Positions 32,128 to 45,179 of a stretch of DNA of 64,000 nucleotides are shown piece after piece. Each line of letters starts with the position of its first letter. The stretch's first letter is position 1. The notes under the pieces were generated by a model, which was not told the origin of the DNA, did not search any database, and saw only the letters and a list, made by a program, of their open reading frames with translations. Made by a program: the position numbers and the translations under genes. Source of the DNA: Nectonema munidae (taxonomy: Eukaryota > Nematomorpha > Nectonematoida > Nectonematidae); contig JAUIRK010000042.1 in the NCBI GenBank assembly GCA_030549495.1, forward strand, positions 62,001 to 126,000, given 5' to 3'.

Positions 32128-32265
32128 ATAGGGGCTGAGTAGGGTTGGTTAGATGCTGGATTCGATAACTCAAGGTCTTGGGTTCGATCTCGCATCAAGC
32201 CTACTTTTCTTCATAGTTCGATACAAGCGGCGCAATTGTGCCTTCTCGATGAAAACACCACACGG
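32128..32265 (+). repeat. tRNA-like SINE copy 2
   Basis: GGTTGGTTAGATGCTGG (A box) and GGGTTCGATCTC (B box, close to consensus) about 35 bases apart, followed by GCAATTGTGCCTTCTCGAT shared with the copy at 1.3 kb. The best preserved copy in the window. A cloverleaf cannot be closed convincingly, so it is not called a tRNA gene. Confidence 0.65.
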
Positions 32266-32451
32266 TACCTTTACCTTTATTTATGTTTGTTTAAATTGTT
32301 TTTTAATGATATTGTGTTCTTAGACTTAAAAAATTATATGATAAGTGATTAAACTACCATTTTTGTATACTATGATTTCTTACAAAATGAAAAAAATACA
32401 AGAAAAAATAAGTCAAGTGGTACACAGCAACAAAAAGGTTGGGAAACCCTG

Positions 32452-33580
32452 CTGTAGGGGATACGTCAAATTAGTTTCCAAAAAACAAGTTATGCTGTAA
32501 AATTTTTGTTTTTGTTGAAGCTTTTTTTCGTTAAAATTTATTATAAAAGACAAATCATTGCAAAATGTTAAGTTATTTTACTCTTTGTAGATTTTTGTAA
32601 CTTGCACCAATTTAGCTTTTAAACTATTTTTGAATGATGCTGAGAAAAATGAAGTAATGCAATCTTAATTTATTGTTTGATTTTTGTTTGCACAATTTTA
32701 TCTTTATTTTATACCTTTTTTGAGAGTCTAACTAACGTACACTTATTCTTATTTATACACTAAAAAGAATGGAAAAATTCTAATACCAAGCTTTCTAACT
32801 TTAGTTCTGTTTTACATTTTTTAGGAAGGAGTTCAAAATTAATGAATTATTTTTTTCATTCAATAAAATTTCCAATTTTTTTTTATTATTAATTGATCTT
32901 TACCCCTTTTCTACACACAATTTGGAGATGGTGCGCATCTATTTGAAGTGAGAAAGAAGGAACTATATATGTCCTCATTCATTGTTGACTTTAAGCAATA
33001 GGGCGGGGGTAAGGTTTACAAATCTTAATTAAGAATAAAATAGAATAGACAAGAGAGGAGTAGGAATTCACAAAAATTTGTTGTCTTTTTTGGAAGACGC
33101 TTGAAAGTCCGCCCCCTCTAATAATTTCAGGAATGTGCGCCCCTGAATCAATCACATTTTTTTTCATATAAACATCGTCGGGTGTCTAGTAGACTTTTTT
33201 CCTTCAGACTACATTCACTCATATAACTCTCCAACCTTCAGTTATTTGTTTCCAGTTGTTTTCTCTATCAATCAAATATCCTTTCATCAATTCCTTTAGT
33301 GTGCCTGATAGACTATTTCATTTTCAAATGAAAAGCCTATTCGCCCCCCCCCCCTCAACAATTTTGGATTTTTTAAACTAGTATATATGCGATATGCAAA
33401 TTTAATTAAAATATTTTCCCTGGAAGTATAGTTTCTAAATTTCACCAATTTTGTATATAAAGTAGTCTTATAAATTTATGTATGCGCTGAATACATTCTA
33501 TTTTAAAGGATTGCTTGAATATTTGGTCTCCCGTGGTATTTTCAGACGAGTAATTTTGAAAATTGCAACAAAAAAAATCT
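32452..33580 (+). repeat. 1.1 kb dispersed repeat, copy A
   Basis: Matches 48995-50092 over its length at high identity (for example TTTAGCTTTTAAACTATTTTTGA and TGAATATTTGGTCTCCCGTGG regions). Copy A has about 70 extra bases with a C run near 33310-33370. It begins at CTGTAGGGGATA, directly after a hAT-like terminus (GGTTGGGAAACCCTG). No coding capacity seen; class unknown. Confidence 0.8.
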
Positions 33581-33584
33581 ACAA

Positions 33585-36225
33585 CGGAGATTAAAGGTCT
33601 ACAACGAAAAAGTAAAACAAGAAGATATAACAGGCGAATCGGCAATAAGTGAACAAGGAAGTGATGAGGGATTGGCAGGCAAAAGTTAAGTCTGCAAACT
33701 ATTAAACGCGCATCCTCCATTGGTCATTTGAAAAGAATCTCATGCATCAACAATACAGAACTTTGTAAAGAAAACTTGTTCTAAGAAAATCTGTTCAACT
33801 GTTAATAAATTATTTTTGTCTTAAAATGTTTATCAAAAATTCAGAGATGAGGCCAATTTGAAATCCAGTAGGAGTGAGTTTAGCGTCACTGCTTTATAGT
33901 CGTAAAATATTCTTGGTATATTTGATGTCACAAAAAGTATATCCATAACCACATCCGAGGGGGCGAAGAGACTGATAAAGGTTCTAAAAAAATGAACATG
34001 AGTTGCTACCAAAATATTAGAAGTAGGGCGATTGGGCCTCTAAATGATATTGTATTAGAGACCAAATTTTTGGTAACCCAAAATATCCAAAGGTTTATTC
34101 AATAAACAAGTAAGATTAAAATTTAGAAAAAAAAACGTTTTGCCAACCGTGACACAAAAAAGTTCCCGAAAATTAATGTATCTAAAATATTGGGAAGGAA
34201 GAATAGAATTTGCAAAACAAATTAAAGTTCATTCGCATAAATTTAGTGAGGTTGGGCATTATTCCTTTGAGTGTCAAAAAATTTTGCATCCGTCAAAAAA
34301 TAGTTACAAAGTTTTGGGTATAAAGTGTACAAAACTGAGAATGAAATATAAACAAGAGGATACGAAACGTTAAAGTTGTAAACGAAATGTCCTGGGTACG
34401 AACTGCCTATGAGTAATGAATATTTTAGAGAAAAAGTAGATATTAGAAGGAAAACAATAAAAAAAAATATTTACTTTAAATCAGATATATATAGCTCAAA
34501 AACAATTAATTAAATCGGAAAAACAACTTTAAAATACATATTTTAACGGAAAAGTTCAACAATTATAATAAGAAAAAATCTCCATAAGGATTATTTTTCT
34601 ATGAAACTTACAAAAAATAAAAAGGAATTATAAAAGAAAACTAACCCTTAGCACAACTTATATTAGATTCGCGAACTTGATCAGGCTTATTCTTTGTTTT
34701 AACATTATTCAAACTTCTATTTGATTTATAGCCGTTTTGTAGAAAAGGGGCAACCATTTTCAAAATTAAAGAAAATACGAGAAGATTATAGCTAGAACAA
34801 TTAAATTAAAAATTTATATATTAAAACAGTAAATCAGGTCGATATAAACCAAAATCAGAACAAAAATGAAGATTAATAATTTTTCAAAAAGTGCATAGTA
34901 ACAAGTCACACGACTAATTTACAACGCATACTTACAGAATCACGTATATCTAAAAATCCAAACAAAAAATATACATACTTTAAACTTGAAATCCCAGCCC
35001 CTAAACCAGAAATACGAACTTGAATATTTTTATCTCGCCCCTAATCCAAAGAAACATTAAAAAAAAATCATATTTAATAATACCATCAAATACCGTGATT
35101 CCCAAAATAAGAACACAAAAAATGGCAAAAATTGCCCCCCCCCCCAATTCAATGCACCAGAACAAACATTACTAATTTGCAACTTTAATTTTTATATCGT
35201 AAAAAGTTTTCAGTATACGAATAGTTACCTTTGGTAGTGATGAAAACGTCGAAAACCCAAACGTCTTTTCAACCAAGTACAGCTAAATACACATATATAC
35301 ACTTAAAAAGCATAAAGATTTTCAAATTTACTCATTTACAATTAAAAAAATTATAAAAATTTAAAAAACAACTAATGGAAATAAAGAGAATTTTTTTAGT
35401 GTTCACCTCTTTATTTTATCACTAATTTAATGGGCCACTTTCAGCACCAGATTTAAATCATTTACAAATGGAAATAATGATTTAAAAAAAACTAAAAATG
35501 ATTTTTTAAGTGGATATATAAATTAATTTTAACAATTATAAAATTATTTTATTAATATATATATAATATGATTACAGTTGTAAACTATTTTTCAAGTTTT
35601 CAATTGTATCTCACATTTTAATTCAGAAAAGATTCACTTTAAAAAATGAGCCAAATCTTTAGCTTTTTTGAAAAGTTATTTTTTAAATATTTACATTTTT
35701 TTTATAGTTTTGTGTATAGCTTTTTTGCTATTTTCTTGAAAAAATTCTCGAGTTTCGAAAAATTTCAATTGAATTTATCATTTCTTGAGAAAATTATTTT
35801 ACGAGAAATTAGAAAATCTTAGTATTGACTCACAGGAGTTTCCAATAAACTAGATTGCACTCACAGGATTCTTAGATGGATTTATAATGACAATTATTTT
35901 TTATCTTTACTACCTAAAGCCCTTTCTTCGTCCTTTTCTTCTGTGTTATTATAGTTTCTTTAATTTGAGAAAATGTTAACAGGGGGAATAACATAAAATA
36001 TTATAATTGATGGGTTCTGAAAATAGAATCAGAGGGAGTAGAGAGGGGGGGGGGGGGGTTGTGATCCTAAAATATATAAATAGCTAGGGTAACTAAAAAT
36101 AAATTGTATACAATCAGGTGAATTTAATCCTCTTGAATTTTTAAAAATATCTCGTAACTATATTATAAAAGCAATTGAATAACACATTGCTTTACAAAAC
36201 CATTAATCAAATTCGAATGAATATA
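33585..36225. other. AT-rich stretch, nothing recognised
   Basis: Includes a C run near 35143 and a G run near 36038. A 77-codon ORF at 34140-34373 has no recognisable domain. Confidence 0.35.
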
Positions 36226-36229
36226 TTTT

Positions 36230-36970
36230 GGAATAAATTAGAGGAGAGTAAGTTCAAAAGTTCTGGGTGAGTAATGATGTCCCTTAGATTATTGGGAAAG
36301 TGGCCAAGGTTTGAGGCCCAACTGTTGATGATTTGTGTCGGTGTAAGATGTAGAATGGGCAGAGGAAGACGAGGTGTTATAGTGTTTCGAAGATTGTGTT
36401 GCAGAACCTACACATCAGGCTGTTTGAGAGTTTAATGCGAAAGAGGTAGGTTTTACAGGGGCAATGACCCGAGAGCCACCTAATAAGAGATCTCGATTGA
36501 GTCTATTTGTGTGAGCCCAGGATTGGTGTATTGCTTTGATGTTGGATATGCGCAAAAGCAGGGTTTTTGTGGAGTTTGTGAGAGAGATTTGCCATTGGTT
36601 TTGAGTGTGCGCGGAAATGTTACGTAGTAAGACGTTAGGTGTATTGAGGTTAAATGTGTAATGCATGGTCTAGATAACGTTTTTTAGCTAGATGGTTAAC
36701 ATGCACGTTTTCTTGTATGTTGAATTGAGGGGGACACAATGAAAATGGAGAGAGTGAAATGAGCGAAGAGGAGTCGTAGTTTTGAGAACTAGATGGAAGC
36801 AAACAATTGAACTTTTTTGTTAAGGTGTAGATCGCGCGTGATTTTCAAGGAGTCTGTATAGAGATGAATATCAGTGAAACATGTGAAGGTATTGATGTGT
36901 TGGGTGATCTCATTGCATCAGGTGATTAAAGCTTGACACTCAGAATCATAAGTTGTAGTTAAATGGTTAG
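36230..36970 (-). pseudogene. LINE RNase H domain remnant (I/R1 group type)
   Basis: The minus strand gives TTYDSECQALI and HLYTDSLKITRDL (RNase H catalytic strands with Glu and Asp), then ENVHVNHLAKKRYLDHAL (the NE.AD.LAK-type end), NVLLRNISAHTQNQWQ, and CRFCNTIFETL...LVFLCP, the Cys motif that closes many I/R1-type LINEs. Frames change several times and stops occur. No RT is adjacent. Confidence 0.65.
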
Positions 36971-36979
36971 AGTAGAGCT

Positions 36980-38085
36980 TGTAGAAGTTTTTTTTAATAT
37001 ATTTTGAGAGGGAATAATTAATGAGAAAAAATAAAATTTTCAAATTCAACATTGATATGTATTGATGAGCAACATCTTGTCTTAATTTTAATTATTGAGA
37101 ATATTTTTTAGTACTTTTGTTTTAAAATTTTCACTATACCGAATATATATTTATTTTATTGTGACCAAAATTGATTATACTAAATTAAAATGTAAAAAAA
37201 TATGAAACAAAGTTTAAAAAATTATTTTTTAAATGGGTTATAATAAGTATCAAAAGAATTCTTTTTGAAAACTCAACTCTTCATAGTTTTTTTTATTCGA
37301 ATATTTTCTTTCATAAAGGACTTTTTACTAAAATGAATCAAATAAATTTATTGTGTTTTGTTAAAAAAAGGTATCGATTTTTAAAAACGTTTATAGGTAG
37401 GTAGATTGGTAGGTAGATCTCCAAGCACTTTCCACCCTGTGCTGATATGCTCGCGTAAGCTTGAGAGTTGGTTAAGGAGGATGGAGACGTTTATAGGATT
37501 AAATTAAACTTTAAAAGATGGAAACACATCGTAACAAAACAATATTTTGACAAAATTAGATGATATACTTAAATTGATATTAAAATTATCCCATAAATAT
37601 TAAATTTATAACCATATTAATTCCATTAATTTTTAACTTATTACTCAATACAACATTACAATACAAGAAAATCAATTTCAACAAAAAATAATCAACAAGG
37701 ACTAAAATGTTCTTTTCATTAAAAAAAATTCCATAACATACATTAATATTACCTTATTTAAAATACTCCATTTGTCACTGAAGCGTCATTGTTTGTTAGG
37801 GTTGAAGCATGTTAGGGGAGGACAGACCGAGGGCCTTTTTTGACATTAATAGTTAGCAAGAGGAGGCCCTTGGCCTCTCCCAAAATCTAGTTGCATCCTT
37901 CAGTCAAAGAAATAGTTTTATGGCTAAAAATATAACCCCATATATAACTTAGGAAAAGAGATTTTAAAACTAAGTTGAATTTTGGAGAAATCTAGGTGGT
38001 CATTATAATTTTTAATAGTATTTTTCTCTCATTTCTTCTTTGATGTATAAAATAACATAACAATTGACATCTTCAAGCTTCATTC
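36980..38085. other. Nothing coding; short GC-rich foldback
   Basis: AT-rich except 37796-37885, where GGGGAGG...GAGGGCC and GGAGGCCCTTGGCCTCTCCC form an imperfect inverted repeat. Confidence 0.35.
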
Positions 38086-38089
38086 GAAT

Positions 38090-39840
38090 TTAGCAAATTT
38101 GTTTAATTCGTATTTTGCAATTTCCAGTTCATTTAATAACCCAGATATCAATTTTATCAGTAAACAGTTATTCAAACCGAAATCAGTCTTTTACTTTACG
38201 TATATATCTCAATTTGACATTGAAAATGCTAGATGAACTAAAAAATACAAACTCAAAAGACGTATTTGGGATAAACTCGAAACATTTCAAAATTTTAAAA
38301 TATGGCATTTCTTACTTTTTGCATGTTTTATTCAACTCATAAATTAGGCACTCATTGTATCCCCCATCTTTTAAAATCTCTAAAATTGTTCCAGTCCACA
38401 AAAATCTTAATTTATTAAAAACTATAGGCCAATTAGTATAATTAACACCATTTCTAAAGTTTTTGAAAAAGTGTTGTTTAAACAGATTTACAGGTACTTT
38501 GAAAAGAACAGTTTATTTTATCCACAACAATTTGCATTCAAAAAATTGCACAGTACACAATATCTTCACAGTCTTTTTTTTAACAAAGTATATAGTAACC
38601 TTGAACTAAGGAATGAAGTGTTTGCAATTTTTTTAGACCTATCGAATGCATTTGATAGCGTTGAGACTAAAGTTTTACTTGCAAAACTTCATATATATGG
38701 TTTCGTGAAAACAGTATCTCATTTCTTCACTTGTACTTCAATGAACGAAAACAACACGTGTGCTTAAATGGTAATTTTTCTGAATTATTGAATATTGAAA
38801 AAGGTGTATCTCAAAGTTCGCCTCTAGGTCAATTATTCTTTTCAATATATGTCCACGATTTACAAAACTCTTGTAATAAATGTGATTATTTACTTTTTGC
38901 TGATGACATAACCCTGCTGTTTTACCTGAGTGATAATATTATTGTTAAATTTGCAAGCTATGAAAATTATATCAACTCTATGGTGTTCAAAAAATTCGAT
39001 TTCTATTAATAAATTAAAGTCCAAAGGAATGTTTTTTTCCAGTAAAAGAAATAGATATTGTTTCAACAAGCTTGGTTTCAATGAAATTTAGTTATGTTAT
39101 TGGATTAATAAAATATGTAAAAAAGCTATTCAATGTAAATACACTCATTCTAATAAATAAAGATTTAATATTGCCTCATTTTAATTATAGTTTGATCAAT
39201 TGGGGTTATCCTAATTTGAACAGCCTCAGAATATTACAGAAAAAAACAGTGAGACTTTTTTTAAATCTACCTTACTTTTCCCATACTGGTAACTATTTTA
39301 AAAGTATACAGATTCTCAAGATTGATAATATGTACATACATCAACTTATTAAATTTATACATTACTCTGTGAATGGGAAATTACCTCCTTTCTTTCAATC
39401 ATGGTTTTAATTCTCTTTAAATAAACATAATTATAAACTAAGGGGGAATAACAAATTTGTTTTTCCTTTCTATAGAAGTCCCAAATTTAAAGGTTCTTTA
39501 AGGTTCCGAGCGATCAGTCACTGGAACACTAGTGCTAACTACTTTGAAATAAACTACTTAAACCAAAATATAACTACTTATTCTACCTACATCAAAAACT
39601 TACTTTTGAATGAATACCTTAACTCATGTTATTCAAATTGCTTTTGTAGATAGAGTCTTCTTGATCATTTCAAACAGTCATGAGAAGCACTTTTTACTTC
39701 TTTATTCAACACAAGCCACATTTTCTGAAATTATATTATTTATAGTCATTTACATTTTTTTTTATTTTCTCTTTCATCATTGTATCACATAATATTGAAA
39801 CAAATTATATATATATTTTTTATATTTATTGTTTCTATGT
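38090..39840 (+). mobile_element. LINE 1, 5'-truncated (CR1/Jockey-like)
   Basis: Only the end of the linker and the RT are present, in several frames. 38471-38767 has FAIFLDLSNAFDSV (RT motif A). 38731-39009 has GVSQSSPLGQLFFSIY and LLFADDITLL (active-site FADD). 39072-39410 has the C-terminal HFNYSLINWGY and RILQKKTVRLF blocks, and YRSPKFKGSLRFR...SHWN follows. The AP endonuclease and ORF1 are absent. Frameshifts near 38760, 39010 and 39060 inactivate it. Confidence 0.85.
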
Positions 39841-39909
39841 ATAATCTTAGAGGTTTTCTAACAATAGGTCGAATGGCTTTTGGAAACCTTTTGCAATCAA
39901 GGAATTAAA

Positions 39910-40400
39910 GTTTTTTTCATATTATTATTAATTTCTTACTATAATGTTTTTTCCTTTTTGTCTGTTTCATATAATTACAATAAAATCCTTCTTCTTCTTC
40001 TTCAAGCATAATGCGAGCATATAGCCTTAAAGTAAGTAAAATTTTAAAGTAAGTAAATTTATTTGATAATAAATGGAAATTGTAAAAACTTTTAAGCACT
40101 CATTCGAACATTTTGAAATAAACTTTATGGGAGAAAAACTTCACAATTCGCAAAGGGTCGACCAGAGTAATGTGACCGGGAAATAAGAGAAAAGTTGTGC
40201 ATATGATGAATGACTTGAGTGACTTCATTTCGGATAGAAAATTTGACTGGAGCTAAAAGGCCAAGAAGCCGCGTGATAACATCCAGACTGCAACACCATA
40301 AAAGTTAAAAGAACAGATAAAGCAACTTATGTGATATATAATTACATAATTGAAAATATAACAACACATTAAGTTAATATACATAGAGAAAATCAATATA
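39910..40400. other. Nothing recognised
   Basis: AT-rich, with a short CTT run (39988-40005). Confidence 0.4.
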
Positions 40401-40407
40401 TATATAT

Positions 40408-40790
40408 ATCTCCAACCCGTATATTACGATGATTCTTCTCCAACCTGCATTCTACGATGATTCATCTCCAAACTATATACTACAATGATTCATCTTCAAC
40501 CTGTATACTACGATAATTCATCTCCAACCTGTATACTACGATGATTCATCTCCAACCTGTATACTACGATGATTCATCTTCAACCTGTATACTACGATGG
40601 TTTCTATTCCATGTACAAATAACTAGGGAGACAATGTTCAACTTTCTGTTCACATTCTGCTAGATGTAAGATTTGATATACCTCATTCGGGGAGACGATG
40701 CTACATAAGTTATTACCTATATACATTATACCTGTATACTACGTTGGTTCATCTCCAACCTGTATACCGCGATAATTCATCTCCAACCTA
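40408..40790 (+). repeat. 27-bp minisatellite
   Basis: Seven or eight imperfect units of CCTGTATACTACGATGATTC plus ATCTCCAA (40408-40602), then a unique spacer and about two more units (40727-40790). Spacing is constant with no unique spacers between units. Confidence 0.9.
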
Positions 40791-40800
40791 TATAATATAT

Positions 40801-41124
40801 TTTATCAAATAATCAAAATAAAATTCTGTAATCAAAGAATCGAAAAATATTCTTTAAAAAATCAAAAAATATAAACTTTCTGTTCATATTTTGCTACCTC
40901 ATACGATGTTACAAAAGTTATTACCTATACTTTGCAATTTGCACGATTTTAAATATTATATTTGTCAAATAATCAAAATAAAATTCTGTAATCAAAGAAT
41001 CGAAAAATATTCTTTAAAAAATCAAAAAATATCAAAGTTTCTGTTCATATTTTGCTACCTCATACGATGTTACAAAAGTTATTACCTATACTTTGCAATT
41101 TGAACAATTTTAAATATTATATTT
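40801..41124 (+). repeat. 160-bp tandem duplication
   Basis: 40801-40960 and 40961-41120 are almost identical (both contain CTACCTCATACGATGTTACA). A partial third copy follows to about 41220. It encodes matching short ORFs in both units, which look like chance. Confidence 0.9.
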
Positions 41125-41206
41125 GTCGAATAATCAAAGAATTGAAAAATGTTAAAATCAAAAAATATTTATTATCGAATAATCAAAGAATCGAAAAATG
41201 TTCAAA

Positions 41207-41370
41207 TCAAAAAATATTTATTCTTTTTAAATATATCGTTGGCTCCCCTTACTTTTAAAATTGAAAGATAAACCTAGTCTTTAATAATTAATTTTTATCA
41301 AATTATGCACATACGAAACTAAAAGTAAGGGGAGCCAACGATATATTTAAAAAGAATAAATATTTTTTGA
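41207..41370. repeat. 51-bp perfect inverted repeat with 62-bp loop
   Basis: The left arm 41207-41257 and right arm 41320-41370 are exact reverse complements, containing CGTTGGCTCCCCTTACTTTT. Pairing goes on for about ten bases beyond with one bulge (ATGTTCAAATC / GATTGAACAT). No TSD or coding. Confidence 0.95.
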
Positions 41371-42300
41371 TTGAACATACTACTGACCCATAAAAAGTAA
41401 AAAATATATATTAATTTTCGACAGTTTTCTTTAACTATGAAATTTTAAAATGTGAAAAATCATATTTTACCTTTGTGAATATAAAATATTCAAAAAATAT
41501 TTTATAAATTAAGAACGTTAATTATTATTGGTATTTTTTGAAACTAGATAAAACTTGACTGACCTCACATAAAAGCAGATTTTGGAAAAATAAAAATATA
41601 TTTATTTGTATAACTTAGCCTATGTTAACCACAAAGAGTATACCTTTCCAATGAAACCATTTTCATTTAATTTTTTTTTAAAAAATACACATTATGCTTA
41701 AACAAAAAGGTGGTCCGTAATTTTTTCAAAAATTTAGACAAAATTTTTCGAAGTAATGTCCATTTATTAAAATTTTTTAAAACTTTTGCAAAAATAAATT
41801 ATTCTAGAGTATGTAGCAAACGATAAGCTTTCTAATGATATATATATCATGAAAAAGAAATATTGAAAAACAGTTGAATTCTTTCTTCAAATCAAACAAG
41901 TAAAAATTTCCAAAAAGTAGTATTGGTAGTATTAGTATTATTATTATATATTACATAAACATTTCAACCAATCATATAGTTTTTATGAAATAAAACTGCA
42001 ATTTCAAAGTTAAATTTTTTGAACTTTTAGGTAGAATTTTTGAAATGTGGCTTTCAATATGTATGTAAAATATTTTTTGAAAAATTTTTTTTTAAGTATA
42101 TTTTTTAAGCATTTTACGATTTACACATTTAAATATATAATAAGGCTGGCAAGTTTTGCGAGTTGTCTCCCCGGAGGTCTTGCCAGACCTCTGATATAGA
42201 AAAAGGTGAACATATCAATACAAGAAAAAATATATAAGTGAATACATAAAATTTAATAAAATAATATATATATAATTACTTTGAATGCATAAGATATGGC
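41371..42300. other. AT-rich stretch, nothing coding
   Basis: A small GC-rich palindrome GAGGTCTTGCCAGACCTC lies near 42175. The 3' tail of LINE 2 may extend into 42190-42306. Confidence 0.4.
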
Positions 42301-42306
42301 GAAAAA

Positions 42307-43521
42307 TTAGTTTATACACATCACGCAATTTCGCGAAAAGACATGGCATACTAGACAATTAAAATTTATTTTCATGATGTTTTTTAAAGAATTCAATGAG
42401 AGATTCTCAATGTCAATATTATAAACATAATCGTTCCAAAGTTTAATTGATCTATACTTGAGTGTATTTTTAGAACTTGGCAAACGGACGAATTTAATAG
42501 ATACTTTCCTTGGATATCGTAGACTATAGTTTAAACTACTGTTTCTGGGAACTATCCAGCTATCATACACGTAAGGTAGTTGATTTAAAAACAATTTATA
42601 CACAAATATGGACATCTGAAGATTATAAATTTCTTTTACTCTCAATAAACACTTTTTTGCACACACGACATCGAAACTATCAGGACTCAAACTTTCATTC
42701 ACAGTTAATCCAAGACGATTAAAAGTGAATTCACGCTTAATATCAGTGTTAAAAGAATACTTTGTACTTTTATTTGAAAAAATTATATATCTTGTTTTGT
42801 CTTTGTTTATTTTCAAACTGTTCTTAATCATCCATGTATTTGCTTGATTTATAACTTCATTGATAGAGTCCTGCGAGTTAGAAAAATGTGAAAGTGGAAC
42901 TAAAATTGTAATGTCGTCTGCAAAGTAAAGACACTTTAATTTTGAATCTATTCGGTGGAAGTCCTTAATATATAGTGAGAAAAGAAGGGGACCTAAGATA
43001 GAACCTTGGGGAATTCCATTGAAAGATCTAAACGGTCTAGAGGAAAAGTTATTAATAACAACATTTTGATACCTATTGATTAAATACGAGTTCATTAACT
43101 TGAGAGCTTGACTTGAAAATCCATAGTATGAAAGCTTCTTTATAAGAATATTAAATGAGATGCTATCAAAAGCCTTGGATAAGTCAAAGTATAGAGCCAG
43201 TACATCTTCTTTTTTTTCTAACATATCAGTAATCTCTGTAATAAAAAATGAATGCAGATGCGTAGTTGAGTAACCATGCCTAAATACAAATTGATACTTA
43301 TATAGAATATGACTCTCATTGACATATGACACAATTTGATTGTATAAAATTTTTTCAAAAAGTTTAGAAAGCAAACTAATGATGCTTATCGGTCTATAAT
43401 TTTCTATTTTATTACGACTTCCTTTTTTGAAAGTCGGCAATGTTTTTGAAAACTTGAAACATGAGGGGAAGACCTGAAACTCAATGCATGAATTATAAGT
43501 AATCAAAAGATAATCCTTCAA
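42307..43521 (-). pseudogene. LINE 2 reverse transcriptase, 404 codons open
   Basis: Reverse transcriptase used for target-primed integration. Seen: ENYRPISIISLLSKLFEKIL (motif 1), HGYSTTHL, ALYFDLSKAFDSI (motif A), GIPQGSILGPLLFSLYI (motif B) and CLYFADDITIL (motif C, FADD intact), then INKDKTRYIIFS. The C-terminus has RYPRKVSIKFVRLPSSKNT and IKLWNDYV. No RNase H follows. The part upstream of 43521 (linker, 43623-44021) is in other frames separated by a stop and a frameshift, so the ORF as a whole is dead. Confidence 0.9.
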
Positions 43522-44129
43522 AGAATCAAATACTAAAATTATTTTGTCAAGAGAAATACCATAAATATCATTAGCTTTTTTTGATTTTATCTTTGACAGA
43601 GATAATAAAATATCTTCAGGTGTTATTTTTCTAACTCAAATAAAGACAAGTACTGAGTCAAATAGTTTTCAAAATTTTGATCATGATTATTATTGAAATT
43701 TATGTTTGAGGAATAAAAATCGTCAAATTTATTAGCAATTACTTGATTATCAACAATTAATTGATTCTCATCTAAAATACTCATTTGGCCTTTGGAATTA
43801 TTTTTCATCAGAGAATTAATTTTTCTCCACATTTACTTGTTATTACGTACGTTCCGAAACATATTGGAATAGTAAATTGCCTTTGCTTTTTTTATACTAT
43901 ACTTAACATTATTTCTAAGGAAAACAAAGTTAGCTTTCAAATCAGAATTCAAAGGATATTTTTTTAACTTTCTGTGACGACAATCTCTCAATTTAATGAG
44001 ATTCAATATTTCAAGTGTCATCCATTTACTTTGTTTATCAATATATCTTCTGCAAGAAATCTTGCAGACTTGTTTTGTATTACTTTGAACAAAAAAACTG
44101 AGTTTATCATTTAAAAGATAAAATTTCAG

Positions 44130-44573
44130 CCGTCTTACTTTTTACCCAAACTCACCCAAACTCTAGTGTCTTACTTTTTACCCAAACTCACCCAAACTCT
44201 ATTTTTATTTTTTCTTATTTTTTATCCCTTCTTCTAATTATATATATTTTTTGACAGGGTGTTTCATGCAAGGGAAGTAGAAACTTCCATATCTGCACTG
44301 ATGAACTTTTTATGATAAGTTGATGGCATCGCTCGGATTCAAACCCAAAGGCTTTGGATCCGTAGGCGACGCCTCTACCTATCAGCCCACAAGCCCAAAT
44401 TATATTTGTATAAGACTAGATTTTTAGTTAAATTTTGAACAATTTATTTAGAAGATATAACTAAAAATGCAATAAAATATTCTATAATGATAGTTTCTTA
44501 TCTAATAATTTTAATGGAAGAAAAAATAAAACCGAGTTTGGGTGAGTTTGGGAGAGTTTGGGTGAGTTTACAT
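44130..44573. repeat. Insert bounded by inverted ACCCAAACTC repeats, holding a SINE
   Basis: The left end has four copies of ACCCAAACTC (44148-44208, with CTTACTTTTT between pairs). The right end has three to four copies of the complement GAGTTTGGGT (44531-44572). Between them are AT-rich sequence and SINE copy 3. The insert breaks LINE 2 right after the GDFNVN codons and replaces about 120 codons. Confidence 0.75.
44285..44400 (-). repeat. tRNA-like SINE copy 3
   Basis: On the minus strand, GGGCTGATAGGTAGAGG (A-box-like) and GGGTTTGAATCC (B box), about 35 bases apart. The tail differs from copies 1 and 2, so this may be a separate subfamily. Confidence 0.5.
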
Positions 44574-44574
44574 T

Positions 44575-45168
44575 AAAGTCTCCTAAGATGAAACTTTTAT
44601 TACACTCAATTTTAGAAAAAAATCCAGAAAATTCACCAATAAAATCTTCTACCTTATTAGTTAACGAAGGGGGACGATATATATTTTGGAAGACAAACTC
44701 TGATTGTTTAGTAAATTTAAACATTATTGAGAATGACTCAAAAAATTTATACTCTGAGTTATTGATTATGGTAAAATTATGCTTTTTGTGTACTAGAAAG
44801 GACAATCCAGAGTGACTAGTCAGATGGGCTGCACTATTCAAAAACACATAGTTTGGCAAAAAAATGTTAAAGGATGCATCATTAATCCACGTTTCTTGAA
44901 GCACTATCAAAACTAATTCAGTGGATATACAATTGTTAATATGATTGATAAGAATTTCTAATTCGGAAACTTTAGCTGCTAAAGACTGACAATTGATACT
45001 TAGGACAATAAAACCCTTGACCAAATTTTCTGTATTAGTATAATCTATGTAAGAAGATTGCTTATGAGCATCTAATGGAATAAGTTGGTAAAAATACGTT
45101 GACGTAAGATCACCACATTCAGGTTGAGAATTACAGTCAAACATTAGAGTATATTCTCGTTTTAACAA
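44575..45168 (-). pseudogene. LINE 2 AP endonuclease domain, truncated
   Basis: Exonuclease/endonuclease/phosphatase domain that nicks the target. Motifs: LSINCQSLAAKVSEL near the start, VLQETWIND (catalytic Glu), NIYRPP, and FILGDFNVN (catalytic Asp). After GDFNVN the sequence enters the GAGTTTGGGT-bounded insert, so the last third, including the SDH motif, is missing. Confidence 0.88.
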
Positions 45169-45179
45169 ATTCTATTTCA

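Noticed and set aside
32128..32265. Functional tRNA gene
   Set aside because: A and B boxes are good but no acceptor stem or full cloverleaf could be closed, and a SINE tail follows.
40408..40790. CRISPR-like array of 27-bp repeats
   Set aside because: Units are contiguous without unique spacers and the genome is eukaryotic; it is a minisatellite.
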